From assembly GCF_030813355.1 (NCBI RefSeq), contig NZ_JAUSUD010000003.1, positions 62,001-126,000 of the forward strand: a stretch of DNA of 64,000 nucleotides, given 5' to 3'. Origin of the DNA: Metabacillus malikii. Its GTDB lineage: Bacteria; Bacillota; Bacilli; Bacillales; Bacillaceae. Both the position numbers and the translations under genes were made by a program. The notes under the pieces were generated by a model, which had not been told where the DNA came from, did no database searches, and saw nothing but the letters and a program-made list of their open reading frames with translations. Below, one piece after another: positions 36,066 through 44,725 of the stretch; position 1 is the first letter of the stretch, and each line of letters starts with the position of its first letter.

Positions 36066-38450
36066 ATGATTGACCGCATTAAAAAGGCTGCTGTACTAGG
36101 TTCCGGTGTAATGGGATCAGGTATAGCCGCGCATTTAGCAAATATCGGCATCCCTGTTTTACTGTTAGATATCGTTCCACATGAAGTAACTGATGAAGAA
36201 AAAAATAAAGGCTTAACTTTAGCCGATAGTGAAGTTAGAAATCGTCTCTCCAATACTTCAAGAAAAAAGCTACTAAAGCAAAAACCAGCACCTCTAACCG
36301 TAAAAAAGAACCTTGACTTAATTGAGGCAGGAAATTTCGATGACGATATGCATAAACTTTCTGAGGTTGATTGGATTATCGAAGTAGTCGTCGAAAATTT
36401 AGCGATTAAGCAAAAGGTTTTAGCACTCGTCGACAGGTATCGCAAACAAGGGAGCATTATTAGCTCAAATACTTCTGGAATTTCTGTTGAGGCCATGCAA
36501 GAAGGGCGAACAGAAGACTTTAAACAGCACTTCCTTGGCACACATTTTTTTAACCCTCCTCGTTATTTAAAGTTATTAGAACTAATTCCTACAGCAAATA
36601 CAGATCAAAAAGTCCTAACATTTATGAAAACATTTGGCGAGGACACTCTTGGAAAAGGAGTCGTTATCGCTAAAGATACCCCAAATTTTATAGCGAATCG
36701 GATTGGAACATATGGTTTACTTGTCACAGTTAACGAGATGTTATCTGGTAGTTACAGTGTAGGTGAAGTTGATTCAATCACTGGCCCATTAATCGGGAGA
36801 CCAAAAAGCGCAACATTCAGAACCCTTGATGTTGTTGGTTTAGATACTTTTGCACATGTGGCAGACAATGTCTATAACCAAGTCCAAGGTCAGGAAAAAG
36901 ACGTCTTTGAAATACCTCAATTTATGAGGGAAATGCTAGACAATGGCTGGTTAGGTAGTAAAGCAGGTAAAGGATTTTATTATAAATCTGGAAAAGAAAT
37001 CCTTGAGTTAAATCCACAAACAATGGAATATGAACCGAAAAAGAAGTTGCAAGCAGCTTCTATTGAATTCGCTAAACAGGCGAAAGGGTTACAAAATAAA
37101 TTAAAAACGCTGATTTTTTCAGAAGACCGAGCCGGTAAACTACTCCAACATATCATCTTACCGACCCTTGTCTATTCAGCACAACTAGTCGGTGAAATTG
37201 CTGATGATATTGTTGCGATTGACCGTGCAATGAAATGGGGGTTTGGCTGGGAATTAGGCCCATTTGAGCTATGGGATGCAATAGGAGTTCAAGAAGTAGT
37301 AACGTTGATGGAAACGACAGGTTTAGATGTGCCGGACTGGGTAAAAAACATGCTTGAAAAGGGCAACGAAGCATTTTACAGATTGGAAAATGGCGTTCAA
37401 TTTTTCTATCACAATGGACAATATCGACAAGTCGAGCAAAATCAAAAAGTGATTAACTTAAAAACTACAAAAGCAGTAAACGGAGTCATTAAGAAAAACA
37501 GTGGGGCTAGCTTAATTGATATAGGTGATGATGTCGCATTATTGGAATTCCATTCAAAAAGCAATGCAATTGGCTTCGACATCATCCAAATGATTAATTA
37601 CGCAATAACTGAAGTAGAAAAGAATTACAAGGGGCTTGTCATTGGTAACCAAGGAAAGAATTTCTGTGTCGGTGCCAATCTCGGTATGATTTTAATGGAA
37701 GCACAGGACGATAATTACTATGAAATTGACCTCGTCATTAGGCAATTCCAGCAGGCAATGATGAACATTAAGTATAGCCAAAAGCCGGTTGTTGTAGCAC
37801 CATTTGCAATGACTTTAGGTGGAGGTACTGAAATATGTTTGCCGGCAAGCAGTATTCAAGCATCAAGTGAAACGTATATGGGTCTTGTTGAAGTTGGGGT
37901 AGGACTGATACCAGGTGGAGGCGGAAACAAAGAATACTATATTAAACAATTAAATAGTATTCCTAATTATACGGATTTGGATTTACAAGCTGTTGCAAAT
38001 AAAGTTTTTGAAACAATCGCGATGGCAAAAGTATCAAGTTCGGGGGCAGAAGCATTTGAGCTTCAATATTTAAATCAACGCGACAAGATAAGTATGAACA
38101 GTGACCATTTATTGTACGATGCAAAACAACGTGTGTTAACACTATATGGTGAAGGGTATCTGCCGCCAGTACGTGAAAAAATTCCTGTTGTTGGTGAAAC
38201 AGGCTATGCAACGATGCTTTTAGGCGCACAATCGATGTATTTATCAGGGTTTATTTCAGAGCATGATTTAAAAATCGCAAAAAAATTAGCACATGTCATC
38301 GCAGGGGGGAGCGTCCCGTACGGAACAAAAGTCGATGAACAGTATTTACTAGATTTAGAGAAGGAAGCATTTTTAAGTCTAGTTTCTGAAGCAAAGTCTC
38401 AGCAACGAATGCAGCATATGCTTTTAAAAGGAAAACCTTTACGTAATTAG
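36066..38450 (+). CDS. fadN: 3-hydroxyacyl-CoA dehydrogenase / enoyl-CoA hydratase FadN
   Basis: Bifunctional beta-oxidation enzyme of 794 aa. The N-terminal part is a NAD-binding dehydrogenase (VLGSGVMGSGIAAHLANIG at about residues 10-28, then the STSGIS and FFNPP motifs); the C-terminal 300 residues are a crotonase-type hydratase domain (VIGNQGKNFCVGANLGM; APFAMTLGGGTEICL). The ATG at 36066 follows AAGGGGG; an ATG at 36033 lies in the FadR box. First gene of the fadN-fadA-fadE operon. Confidence 0.95.
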   Translation: MIDRIKKAAVLGSGVMGSGIAAHLANIGIPVLLLDIVPHEVTDEEKNKGLTLADSEVRNRLSNTSRKKLLKQKPAPLTVKKNLDLIEAGNFDDDMHKLSEVDWIIEVVVENLAIKQKVLALVDRYRKQGSIISSNTSGISVEAMQEGRTEDFKQHFLGTHFFNPPRYLKLLELIPTANTDQKVLTFMKTFGEDTLGKGVVIAKDTPNFIANRIGTYGLLVTVNEMLSGSYSVGEVDSITGPLIGRPKSATFRTLDVVGLDTFAHVADNVYNQVQGQEKDVFEIPQFMREMLDNGWLGSKAGKGFYYKSGKEILELNPQTMEYEPKKKLQAASIEFAKQAKGLQNKLKTLIFSEDRAGKLLQHIILPTLVYSAQLVGEIADDIVAIDRAMKWGFGWELGPFELWDAIGVQEVVTLMETTGLDVPDWVKNMLEKGNEAFYRLENGVQFFYHNGQYRQVEQNQKVINLKTTKAVNGVIKKNSGASLIDIGDDVALLEFHSKSNAIGFDIIQMINYAITEVEKNYKGLVIGNQGKNFCVGANLGMILMEAQDDNYYEIDLVIRQFQQAMMNIKYSQKPVVVAPFAMTLGGGTEICLPASSIQASSETYMGLVEVGVGLIPGGGGNKEYYIKQLNSIPNYTDLDLQAVANKVFETIAMAKVSSSGAEAFELQYLNQRDKISMNSDHLLYDAKQRVLTLYGEGYLPPVREKIPVVGETGYATMLLGAQSMYLSGFISEHDLKIAKKLAHVIAGGSVPYGTKVDEQYLLDLEKEAFLSLVSEAKSQQRMQHMLLKGKPLRN

Positions 38451-38478
38451 TTTGCATGTATAAAGGGAGGGGTTAAGG

Positions 38479-39657
38479 ATGAGAGACGCTGTCATTGTCG
38501 CAGGTGCAAGAACACCGGTAGGAAAAGCGAAAAAGGGGAGTTTAGCGACAGTCCGTCCAGATGATTTGGGGGCACTTGTCGTTCAAGAAACATTAAAACG
38601 CGCAGGTTATGAGGGGACCATTGACGATGTAATTTTCGGCTGTGCAATGCCGGAAGCTGAACAAGGGATGAATGTCGCACGTAATATCGGTGCATTGGCA
38701 GGACTTCCTTATACAGTACCAGCTATTACAATAAATCGCTATTGTTCGTCTGGTTTACAAGCGATTGCGTTTGCTGCTGAAAAGATTATGTTAGGTCATG
38801 CGGATACAGTATTAGCAGGTGGAGTCGAATCCATGAGTCTTGTTCCAATGATGGGACACGTCGTAAGACCAAATGCAAAGCTTGCTGAAGCAGCTCCAGA
38901 GTACTATATGGGAATGGGGCATACAGCTGAACAAGTGGCGAAAAGATTTGAAATATCAAGGCAAGACCAAGATGCTTTCTCGATTAGAAGCCATCAAAGG
39001 GCAGCACAAGCAATTGAAACAGGGAAATTCATTGATGAAATTGTTCCTGTTCCTGTAGTAAATAAATCAGTTGGACCGGACTATAAGCTACGTGAAGAAA
39101 CCTCACTCTTTACAATGGATGAAGGAGTACGCGTCAGTACAAATGCAGAAGTTCTTGCAGCTTTAAGACCTGCGTTTGCAGTAAACGGTACGGTAACGGC
39201 AGGTAACTCGTCACAGATGAGTGACGGTGCAGCGGCCGTATTAGTCATGGACCGGGAAAAAGCACTAGCTGAGGGATTGACACCAATCGCCAAGTTTCGG
39301 TCGTTTGCAGTTGCAGGTGTCCCTCCAGAAATAATGGGGGTCGGCCCAGTGGCAGCGGTTCCACTCGCTCTAAAATATGCGGGACTAGAACAATCAGATA
39401 TCGGTTTGTATGAACTAAATGAAGCGTTTGCCTCGCAAGCAATCCAGGTCATCAGAGAACTTGAATTAGACGAAGAAAAAGTGAATGTAAATGGTGGGGC
39501 GATTGCATTAGGACACCCATTAGGCTGTACAGGTACAAAATTATCGTTATCACTTATCCATGAAATGAAACGTCGTAACGAACAATTTGGTGTTGTCACA
39601 ATGTGTATCGGTGGAGGAATGGGAGCAGCAGGCGTGTTTGAATTACTTGACTATTAG
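38479..39657 (+). CDS. fadA: Acetyl-CoA acyltransferase (thiolase) FadA
   Basis: 392-aa thiolase that cleaves 3-ketoacyl-CoA to acetyl-CoA in the last step of the cycle. Nucleophile Cys in INRYCSSGLQ (about residue 92), the GGVESMS loop, NEAFA and the C-terminal GGAIALGHPLGCTG and CIGGGMGAAG motifs are intact. AGGGAGGGG lies before the ATG, 28 bp after fadN. Confidence 0.95.
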   Translation: MRDAVIVAGARTPVGKAKKGSLATVRPDDLGALVVQETLKRAGYEGTIDDVIFGCAMPEAEQGMNVARNIGALAGLPYTVPAITINRYCSSGLQAIAFAAEKIMLGHADTVLAGGVESMSLVPMMGHVVRPNAKLAEAAPEYYMGMGHTAEQVAKRFEISRQDQDAFSIRSHQRAAQAIETGKFIDEIVPVPVVNKSVGPDYKLREETSLFTMDEGVRVSTNAEVLAALRPAFAVNGTVTAGNSSQMSDGAAAVLVMDREKALAEGLTPIAKFRSFAVAGVPPEIMGVGPVAAVPLALKYAGLEQSDIGLYELNEAFASQAIQVIRELELDEEKVNVNGGAIALGHPLGCTGTKLSLSLIHEMKRRNEQFGVVTMCIGGGMGAAGVFELLDY

Positions 39658-39683
39658 TCTATTCACAATTAGGGGGAATGTTC

Positions 39684-41468
39684 ATGTCGAAAGCAGCGAA
39701 GGATTTTATTAAAGGTGGCAGCTTTTTAATCGAAGATGTATCATTTGACCGTATCTTTACACCAGAGGATTTTACAGATGAACATAAGATGATTGCGAAA
39801 ACAACAGAAGACTTTGTTATAAATGAAGTATTACCTGAGCTTGATGCGATTGAAGACCATCAATTTGATAAATCTGTCAAGCTTTTAAAGGAAGCTGGAG
39901 AGCTAGGCTTACTAGGTGCCGATGTACCGGAGGAATATGGTGGTATTGGATTAGATAAAATAAGTTCTGCCCTCATAACCGAAAAAATTTCAAGAGCGGG
40001 AAGTTTTTCGTTGTCTTTCGGTGCACATGTAGGTATAGGTTCATTACCTATCGTGTTGTTTGGGAATGAACAGCAAAAGCAAAAGTACCTACCTGATCTT
40101 GCTTCAGGTAATAAGCTGGCAGCATACGCATTAACTGAACCGAATTCAGGTTCAGATGCTTTAGGAGCTAGAGCGACGGCAACATTAAATGCAGAAGGTA
40201 CACATTACTTATTAAATGGGGAAAAGCAATGGATAACAAATTCAGGATTTGCTGACATTTTTATCGTCTACGCAAAAGTAGATGGGGAACATTTTTCAGC
40301 ATTTATCGTCGAAAAAGGATTTAAAGGTGTCTCGACAGGACCTGAAGAAAAGAAAATGGGAATTAAGGGCTCTTCGACGAGAACATTGATATTAGAAGAT
40401 GTTCCTGTCCCGAAAGAAAATTTATTAGGTGATTTAGGAAAAGGTCATATCATTGCTTTTAACATTTTGAATATAGGCCGCTATAAGCTTGCTGTTGGTA
40501 CGATCGGCGGTGCAAAACGTGTAATAGACTTGTCAGTAAAATATGCAAATGAGCGCAAACAATTTAATACACCGATTGCACGTTTTTCATTGATAGGCGA
40601 GAAGCTAGCGAACATGGCAATAAAAACGTATGCAATGGAAAGCTCTATCTATCGTACTGTAGGGTTATTTGAAGAGAGGATGAGTCAACTTTCCGATGAA
40701 CAGCTAAAGAATCGGCAAGAGGTAGCTAGTGCAATTGCCGAATATGCAATTGAATGTTCTTTAAACAAAATTGTCGGTTCTGAAACGCTTGATTATGTTG
40801 TAGACGAAGGAGTTCAAATTCATGGTGGTTATGGATTTATGGCCGAATACGAGGTTGAGAGAATTTATCGTGATTCCCGGATAAATCGAATATTTGAAGG
40901 AACTAATGAAATCAATCGATTACTTGTTCCAGGAACTTATTTACGTAAAGCACTTAAAGGTGAACTGCCACTATTCCAAAAAGCTCAAAGCTTGCAAGAA
41001 GAATTAATGATGCTAATGCCTGAAGAACCTGGTGATGGTGTGTTAGAGCAAGAAAAGCATCTATTAAACAATGCAAAGAAAATTGGGATTCTCATTGCGG
41101 GATTAGCAGCGCAAAAATATGGAAAGAACTTGCAAAGCGAGCAGGAAATACTCGTAAATATCGCGGATATTGTTAGTCATGTCTATACGATGGAATCTAC
41201 AATTTTACGTACTGAGAAAGCAATATCGAAAACTGGTTTAGAGAAAAATAAACAAAAGCTTCTCTATACAGAAGTATTTTGCCAAGAAGCCTTTCTTGAA
41301 ATTGAAGCACATGCAAAGGAAACGTTAATTGCAGTTGAAACGGGTGATTCATTAAGAATGATGTTATCTGCATTAAGAAAGTTTACTCGACATACACCTA
41401 TTAACGTCATTCAAAAGAAACGCGAAATTGCTGCTACGTTAATTGAAAAAAATGCTTATACTGCTTAA
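39684..41468 (+). CDS. fadE: Acyl-CoA dehydrogenase FadE
   Basis: FAD-dependent acyl-CoA dehydrogenase of 594 aa that makes the trans-2-enoyl-CoA. The core has AYALTEPNSGSDALG (FAD/substrate loop), the C-terminal signature GGYGFMAEYEVERIYRDSRI with the EGTNEINR motif, and a C-terminal extension of about 150 aa usual for the YusJ type. The ATG at 39684 follows AGGGGG with 7-8 nt; ATG 39678 is too close. Last gene of the fad operon. Confidence 0.95.
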   Translation: MSKAAKDFIKGGSFLIEDVSFDRIFTPEDFTDEHKMIAKTTEDFVINEVLPELDAIEDHQFDKSVKLLKEAGELGLLGADVPEEYGGIGLDKISSALITEKISRAGSFSLSFGAHVGIGSLPIVLFGNEQQKQKYLPDLASGNKLAAYALTEPNSGSDALGARATATLNAEGTHYLLNGEKQWITNSGFADIFIVYAKVDGEHFSAFIVEKGFKGVSTGPEEKKMGIKGSSTRTLILEDVPVPKENLLGDLGKGHIIAFNILNIGRYKLAVGTIGGAKRVIDLSVKYANERKQFNTPIARFSLIGEKLANMAIKTYAMESSIYRTVGLFEERMSQLSDEQLKNRQEVASAIAEYAIECSLNKIVGSETLDYVVDEGVQIHGGYGFMAEYEVERIYRDSRINRIFEGTNEINRLLVPGTYLRKALKGELPLFQKAQSLQEELMMLMPEEPGDGVLEQEKHLLNNAKKIGILIAGLAAQKYGKNLQSEQEILVNIADIVSHVYTMESTILRTEKAISKTGLEKNKQKLLYTEVFCQEAFLEIEAHAKETLIAVETGDSLRMMLSALRKFTRHTPINVIQKKREIAATLIEKNAYTA

Positions 41469-41502
41469 ATAATTAAAGGAATGAGGCTGGGATTAATTTT
41501 AA

Positions 41503-41884
41503 AAGGCTCTTTTCTAAAAGATTGTGGCTTTTTGCACTAACCATTTTTATGGGTTTGTTGGAGCGTAAGTGCGAGACTCCTGCGGGATGCGTGGGAGAGG
41601 TGAGACGTGAGCAGGCGTTTACGCTGAGGAGTACGAAAAGCATAGGCGGCTTGCCCATCGACGTACAAACTGGAGGGGCATCGACTGAGAAAAAGGAATC
41701 ACGATGAGTCCTTGGACGAATCGATGATGACTTATCGTAGGGAGATGACCTGAAGTTTGATAACGGGTAGCCGCAAGGAGCTATGAGGCTCACCACCCAC
41801 CCCGCTACCCGTGAGTACTGTAGCGGAGACAAACCCTAAACGACAACTCAGTTAAAAGCAACATTGTTTACGAAAACAGCCTTT
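41503..41884 (-). repeat. Dispersed MITE-like repeat, copy D (long form, 382 bp)
   Basis: Ends AAGGCTCTTTTCTAAAAGATTG and (as complement) AAGGCTGTTTTCGTAAACAATG form imperfect inverted repeats of about 30 bp. The long-form middle block is present. Outside it, GAGGCTG (41483-41489) and CAGCCTC (41894-41900) form another pair followed by TTTT, so the element may lie in the loop of the fadE terminator. Confidence 0.88.
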
Positions 41885-42069
41885 TTAAAAAAACAGCCTC
41901 TTTTCTATGCACCGTATACACCAATAGCTATGACGCTACCACCTAACATTGGAAGCGAGCTCACCTACTGCCTTCCTCCAAATCACTTATACAGATCGTT
42001 CACATTCGTTTTGTATATATAGATGTGATAAAATAGATGACATAATAAATCGAATGAGGTGGTGAGTGT

Positions 42070-42432
42070 ATGTCAATAAACTTTTATTGGTATCCTAAAT
42101 GTGGAACTTGCAGAAAGGCAAAAAAATGGCTTGAAGAACATAACGTACAATTTAATGAAATACATATTGTTGAAAATCCACCGAGTAAAGATGAAATTGC
42201 AACATTTATCGAAAAAAGTGGAATCGAAATGAAAAAGTTTTTTAATACAAGTGGACAAGTATACCGTGAGCTTGGATTAAAGGACAAGCTTGCAACAATG
42301 TCAGATGAAGAAAAACTTGAATTGCTGGCATCAAACGGTATGTTACTTAAAAGACCAATTGCAGCAGGAGACAACGATGTTACAGTTGGCTTTAAAGAAG
42401 AAGAATATGAACGCACATGGGGTGGCAAGTAA
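42070..42432 (+). CDS. yusI: ArsC/Spx family protein YusI
   Basis: Thioredoxin-fold protein of 120 aa in the arsenate reductase/Spx family. The redox motif is CGTC at 11-14 (KCGTCRKAKKW), followed by FNTSGQVYRELGLK and LLKRPIAAGD typical of the family. GAGGTGGTGA precedes the ATG. It keeps the yusI position between fadE and gcvH. It may be a reductase or a Spx-like RNA polymerase adaptor; sequence alone does not settle this. Confidence 0.88.
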   Translation: MSINFYWYPKCGTCRKAKKWLEEHNVQFNEIHIVENPPSKDEIATFIEKSGIEMKKFFNTSGQVYRELGLKDKLATMSDEEKLELLASNGMLLKRPIAAGDNDVTVGFKEEEYERTWGGK

Positions 42433-42508
42433 AAAGCTATCCAATTCTATTAATGAAACAATGCAAAATAATCTCAAAATACATGATTAAATGTTGGAGG
42501 AAATGACT

Positions 42509-42892
42509 ATGAACACACCAAAAGATTTACGTTACTCAGAAGAACACGAATGGGTGAAAGTAGAAGGAGATAAAGTTCGAATCGGGATCACTGAATTTGC
42601 TCAATCAGAATTGGGAGATATCGTTTTTGTTGAATTACCGGAAGTTGGCGCGGAAATAAAAGCGGACGAGCCATTCGGAAGCCTTGAATCAGTAAAAACA
42701 GTATCAGAATTATACGCACCTATTAGCGGAACAGTCGTTGAAATCAATGAAGATTTAGACGATAGTCCTGAGTATGTAAATGAGTCTCCATATGAAAAGG
42801 CATGGATGCTTATTGTTGAACCAGCAAATATTGCTGATGTTGAAAAGTTAATGACTGCAGAGCAATATGTGAAAATGACAAATGAAGACTGA
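42509..42892 (+). CDS. gcvH: Glycine cleavage system H protein
   Basis: Lipoyl carrier protein of 127 aa that shuttles the aminomethyl group and, in Bacillus, is also the hub for lipoate transfer. The lipoylated Lys63 is in [15 protein letters not shown]. The ATG at 42509 follows GGAGG at 8 nt; upstream in-frame ATGs at 42491 and 42503 are poorly placed. Neighbours yusI and yusG match B. subtilis. Confidence 0.95.
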   Translation: MNTPKDLRYSEEHEWVKVEGDKVRIGITEFAQSELGDIVFVELPEVGAEIKADEPFGSLESVKTVSELYAPISGTVVEINEDLDDSPEYVNESPYEKAWMLIVEPANIADVEKLMTAEQYVKMTNED

Positions 42893-42950
42893 GTAAGCAT
42901 GATGTCATATGATATTGGGCACTCTACAAATAGGTAAAGGAGGGTGTCCA

Positions 42951-43187
42951 ATGTCATTACAAAAACAACGATTAGATATTACCGATCGCGTTGTAGGAAA
43001 ATTTGCTGAAGGTCAACTAAATTTATATTTGGAAAAAGAAAAAATTGGACAAATGGTCTCTGAGAATAATTATGACCTAAAAGAAGGCTATGAATTTCAG
43101 GATAGTCGATTTTTTCAATATGCAGATGTTGTAACTGAGCCAAACCAAAAGTATGTCGACTGCGATGATGAAAATGGTTGGTGCTAA
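42951..43187 (+). CDS. yusG: YusG-like DUF2553 protein
   Basis: Small soluble protein of 78 aa (MSLQKQRLDITDRVVGKFAE...) ending in CDDENGWC. Start at 42951 is set by AAAGGAGGG 6 nt upstream. Length and position after gcvH agree with YusG. Function unknown; the two C-terminal Cys are notable. Confidence 0.75.
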   Translation: MSLQKQRLDITDRVVGKFAEGQLNLYLEKEKIGQMVSENNYDLKEGYEFQDSRFFQYADVVTEPNQKYVDCDDENGWC

Positions 43188-43190
43188 ATA

Positions 43191-43250
43191 AAAGGGTCTT
43201 CCCACTCACAATAGAAAAACGTTCTATATGTGAAAGGGACAGACCCTTTC
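43191..43250 (+). terminator. Terminator after yusG
   Basis: AAAGGGTCT and AGACCCTTT enclose a second stem (CACAATAGAA / TTCTATATGTG), giving a long stable hairpin just after the stop codon. Confidence 0.75.
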
Positions 43251-43318
43251 GCATACAATTTGTGGTCGTTTCTATTTTCTAGTTAGCAATGTTGAAACAC
43301 ATGCTGATTGAATCGAAC

Positions 43319-43353
43319 TAGTTAAAAGCAACAATGATTACGAAAACAGCCTA
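43319..43353 (-). repeat. Relic end of the MITE-like repeat
   Basis: TAGTTAAAAGCAACAATGAT followed by TACGAAAACAGCC matches one terminal repeat of copies B and D with one or two changes, but no core follows. Confidence 0.75.
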
Positions 43354-43469
43354 TGCTTAAAAAAGCATGATGAAATAAACGTTAAGAAAAACTAGAAAAT
43401 TAAAGGAAACAACCTCGACAACTCGAATAGTTTATAGAAAGTACTTACTATAAAAAATAGGTGATTGTT

Positions 43470-43817
43470 ATGTCGTTAGTTGAGGTTGAAAAAGTCATTA
43501 TCGTTGAAGGAAAATCTGATAAAAAGAAGATTTTAACTGTTGTAAATGAACCGCTAGAAATTATTTGTACAAACGGAACAATAAGTATGGCGAAGCTAGA
43601 TGAATTAATTGATGAGCTATATGATAAAGATGTATATATATTAGTGGATGCTGATGATGCGGGTGACCGTCTCCGTAAACAATTTAAAAGAGAGTTCCCC
43701 GAAGCTTCTCATCTTTACATCGATCGAGCATATCGAGAAGTTGCTACAGCACCAGACCAGCATGTAGCATCCGTTCTCCTCAGTGCAAATATTGATGTGA
43801 ACGCGAAATTTTTGTAG
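43470..43817 (+). CDS. yusF: Toprim domain protein YusF
   Basis: A 115-aa stand-alone Toprim domain: catalytic Glu in VIIVEGKSDKKK and the DxD motif in YILVDADDAGDR. Such small Toprim proteins are linked to RNA processing or DNA repair, substrate unknown. The ATG at 43470 follows AGGTGATTG; an upstream GTG is part of that site. yusE follows 15 bp later. Confidence 0.87.
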   Translation: MSLVEVEKVIIVEGKSDKKKILTVVNEPLEIICTNGTISMAKLDELIDELYDKDVYILVDADDAGDRLRKQFKREFPEASHLYIDRAYREVATAPDQHVASVLLSANIDVNAKFL

Positions 43818-43832
43818 AAAGGTAAAGAACGA

Positions 43833-44141
43833 ATGAATGAATGGGAAGAAAAGCAGTTAGACATTCCAGAAGAAGGTCTAGCTGTATTTTATTTATACAC
43901 GCCTATGTGTGGTACATGTCAAGTTGCGAAAAAAATGCTAACGATTGTAGAAGAGTTATTACCTTCAATGGTCGTACATGCTGTAAATTTAAATTATTAC
44001 CCAAAGGAAGCCAAACAGTTAGGGATTGAAAGTGTTCCCTGTCTACTAGTTATAGAAGACGGTGACATAAAAGAACAAATCTATGCATTTCAATCTGTCA
44101 GCTTTTTGTACGAATGCTTGAAAAAATTCGACTATAAGTGA
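43833..44141 (+). CDS. yusE: Thioredoxin-like protein YusE
   Basis: Thioredoxin-fold protein of 102 aa with an unusual active site CGTC (26-29, TPMCGTCQVAKKM) and the cis-Pro segment ESVPCLLVI. Likely a cytosolic thiol-disulfide protein. Second gene of the yusF-yusE pair. Start ATG with AAAGG about 10 nt upstream. Confidence 0.88.
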   Translation: MNEWEEKQLDIPEEGLAVFYLYTPMCGTCQVAKKMLTIVEELLPSMVVHAVNLNYYPKEAKQLGIESVPCLLVIEDGDIKEQIYAFQSVSFLYECLKKFDYK

Positions 44142-44284
44142 AGGAGTTAAGAAAAAAACTGACATATTTCTCGGGAAATATTGATTCATAAAAAATCTCG
44201 GAGAAACTGTCGATGAATAAATAAAGGATTCCTCCTAGTTTCAATGAAGTTATTTAAGAGCTTAATTGATTGGGAGGATTTTTT

Positions 44285-44602
44285 ATGTACATCAACACTT
44301 TTATTGAAAATGTCAATAATGCGAAAACATTGCTTGCAACATTATTAAAGAAAACTTTATTAGTGGAAATTAAACCAAGCCATAGTGCAAGCCAACTAAT
44401 AGAGTTATCAACAAATGGTGCTAAGGTGATTTCTTCTAGTCAATCTAACAGACACTTTATAATGGAAGGGAAAACAGAAACTATTGAAGCGGTATTATCG
44501 AATCAAATTAGCTTAAAACAATCGATATCATTTGGAGAAGTGACCATAAAAGGGTCATACCGTGACTTTTTGAAAATTGATGCGATTATAAAATTAAGTT
44601 AA
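44285..44602 (+). CDS. yusD: YusD-like SCP2-type small protein
   Basis: A 105-aa protein with a C-terminal half resembling the SCP-2 sterol carrier fold (HFIMEGKTETIEAVLSNQIS ... FGEVTIKGSYRDFLKIDAI). The ATG at 44285 follows GGGAGG at 7 nt. Its place between yusE and the methionine genes matches yusD. Function unknown. Confidence 0.72.
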   Translation: MYINTFIENVNNAKTLLATLLKKTLLVEIKPSHSASQLIELSTNGAKVISSSQSNRHFIMEGKTETIEAVLSNQISLKQSISFGEVTIKGSYRDFLKIDAIIKLS

Positions 44603-44725
44603 TAGGAATAGTACTTGAATAACATAGATGTAATCGTTTACTATAAAGATAGTCGAAATAGAGGGAATTTTCGGCCTAATCGGCTTCTAATAGACTACTA
44701 GTATATATAATAGGGAGGAATCAAT

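Noticed and set aside
41473-41832. 119-aa reverse-strand frame
   Set aside because: Lies mainly inside MITE-like copy D.
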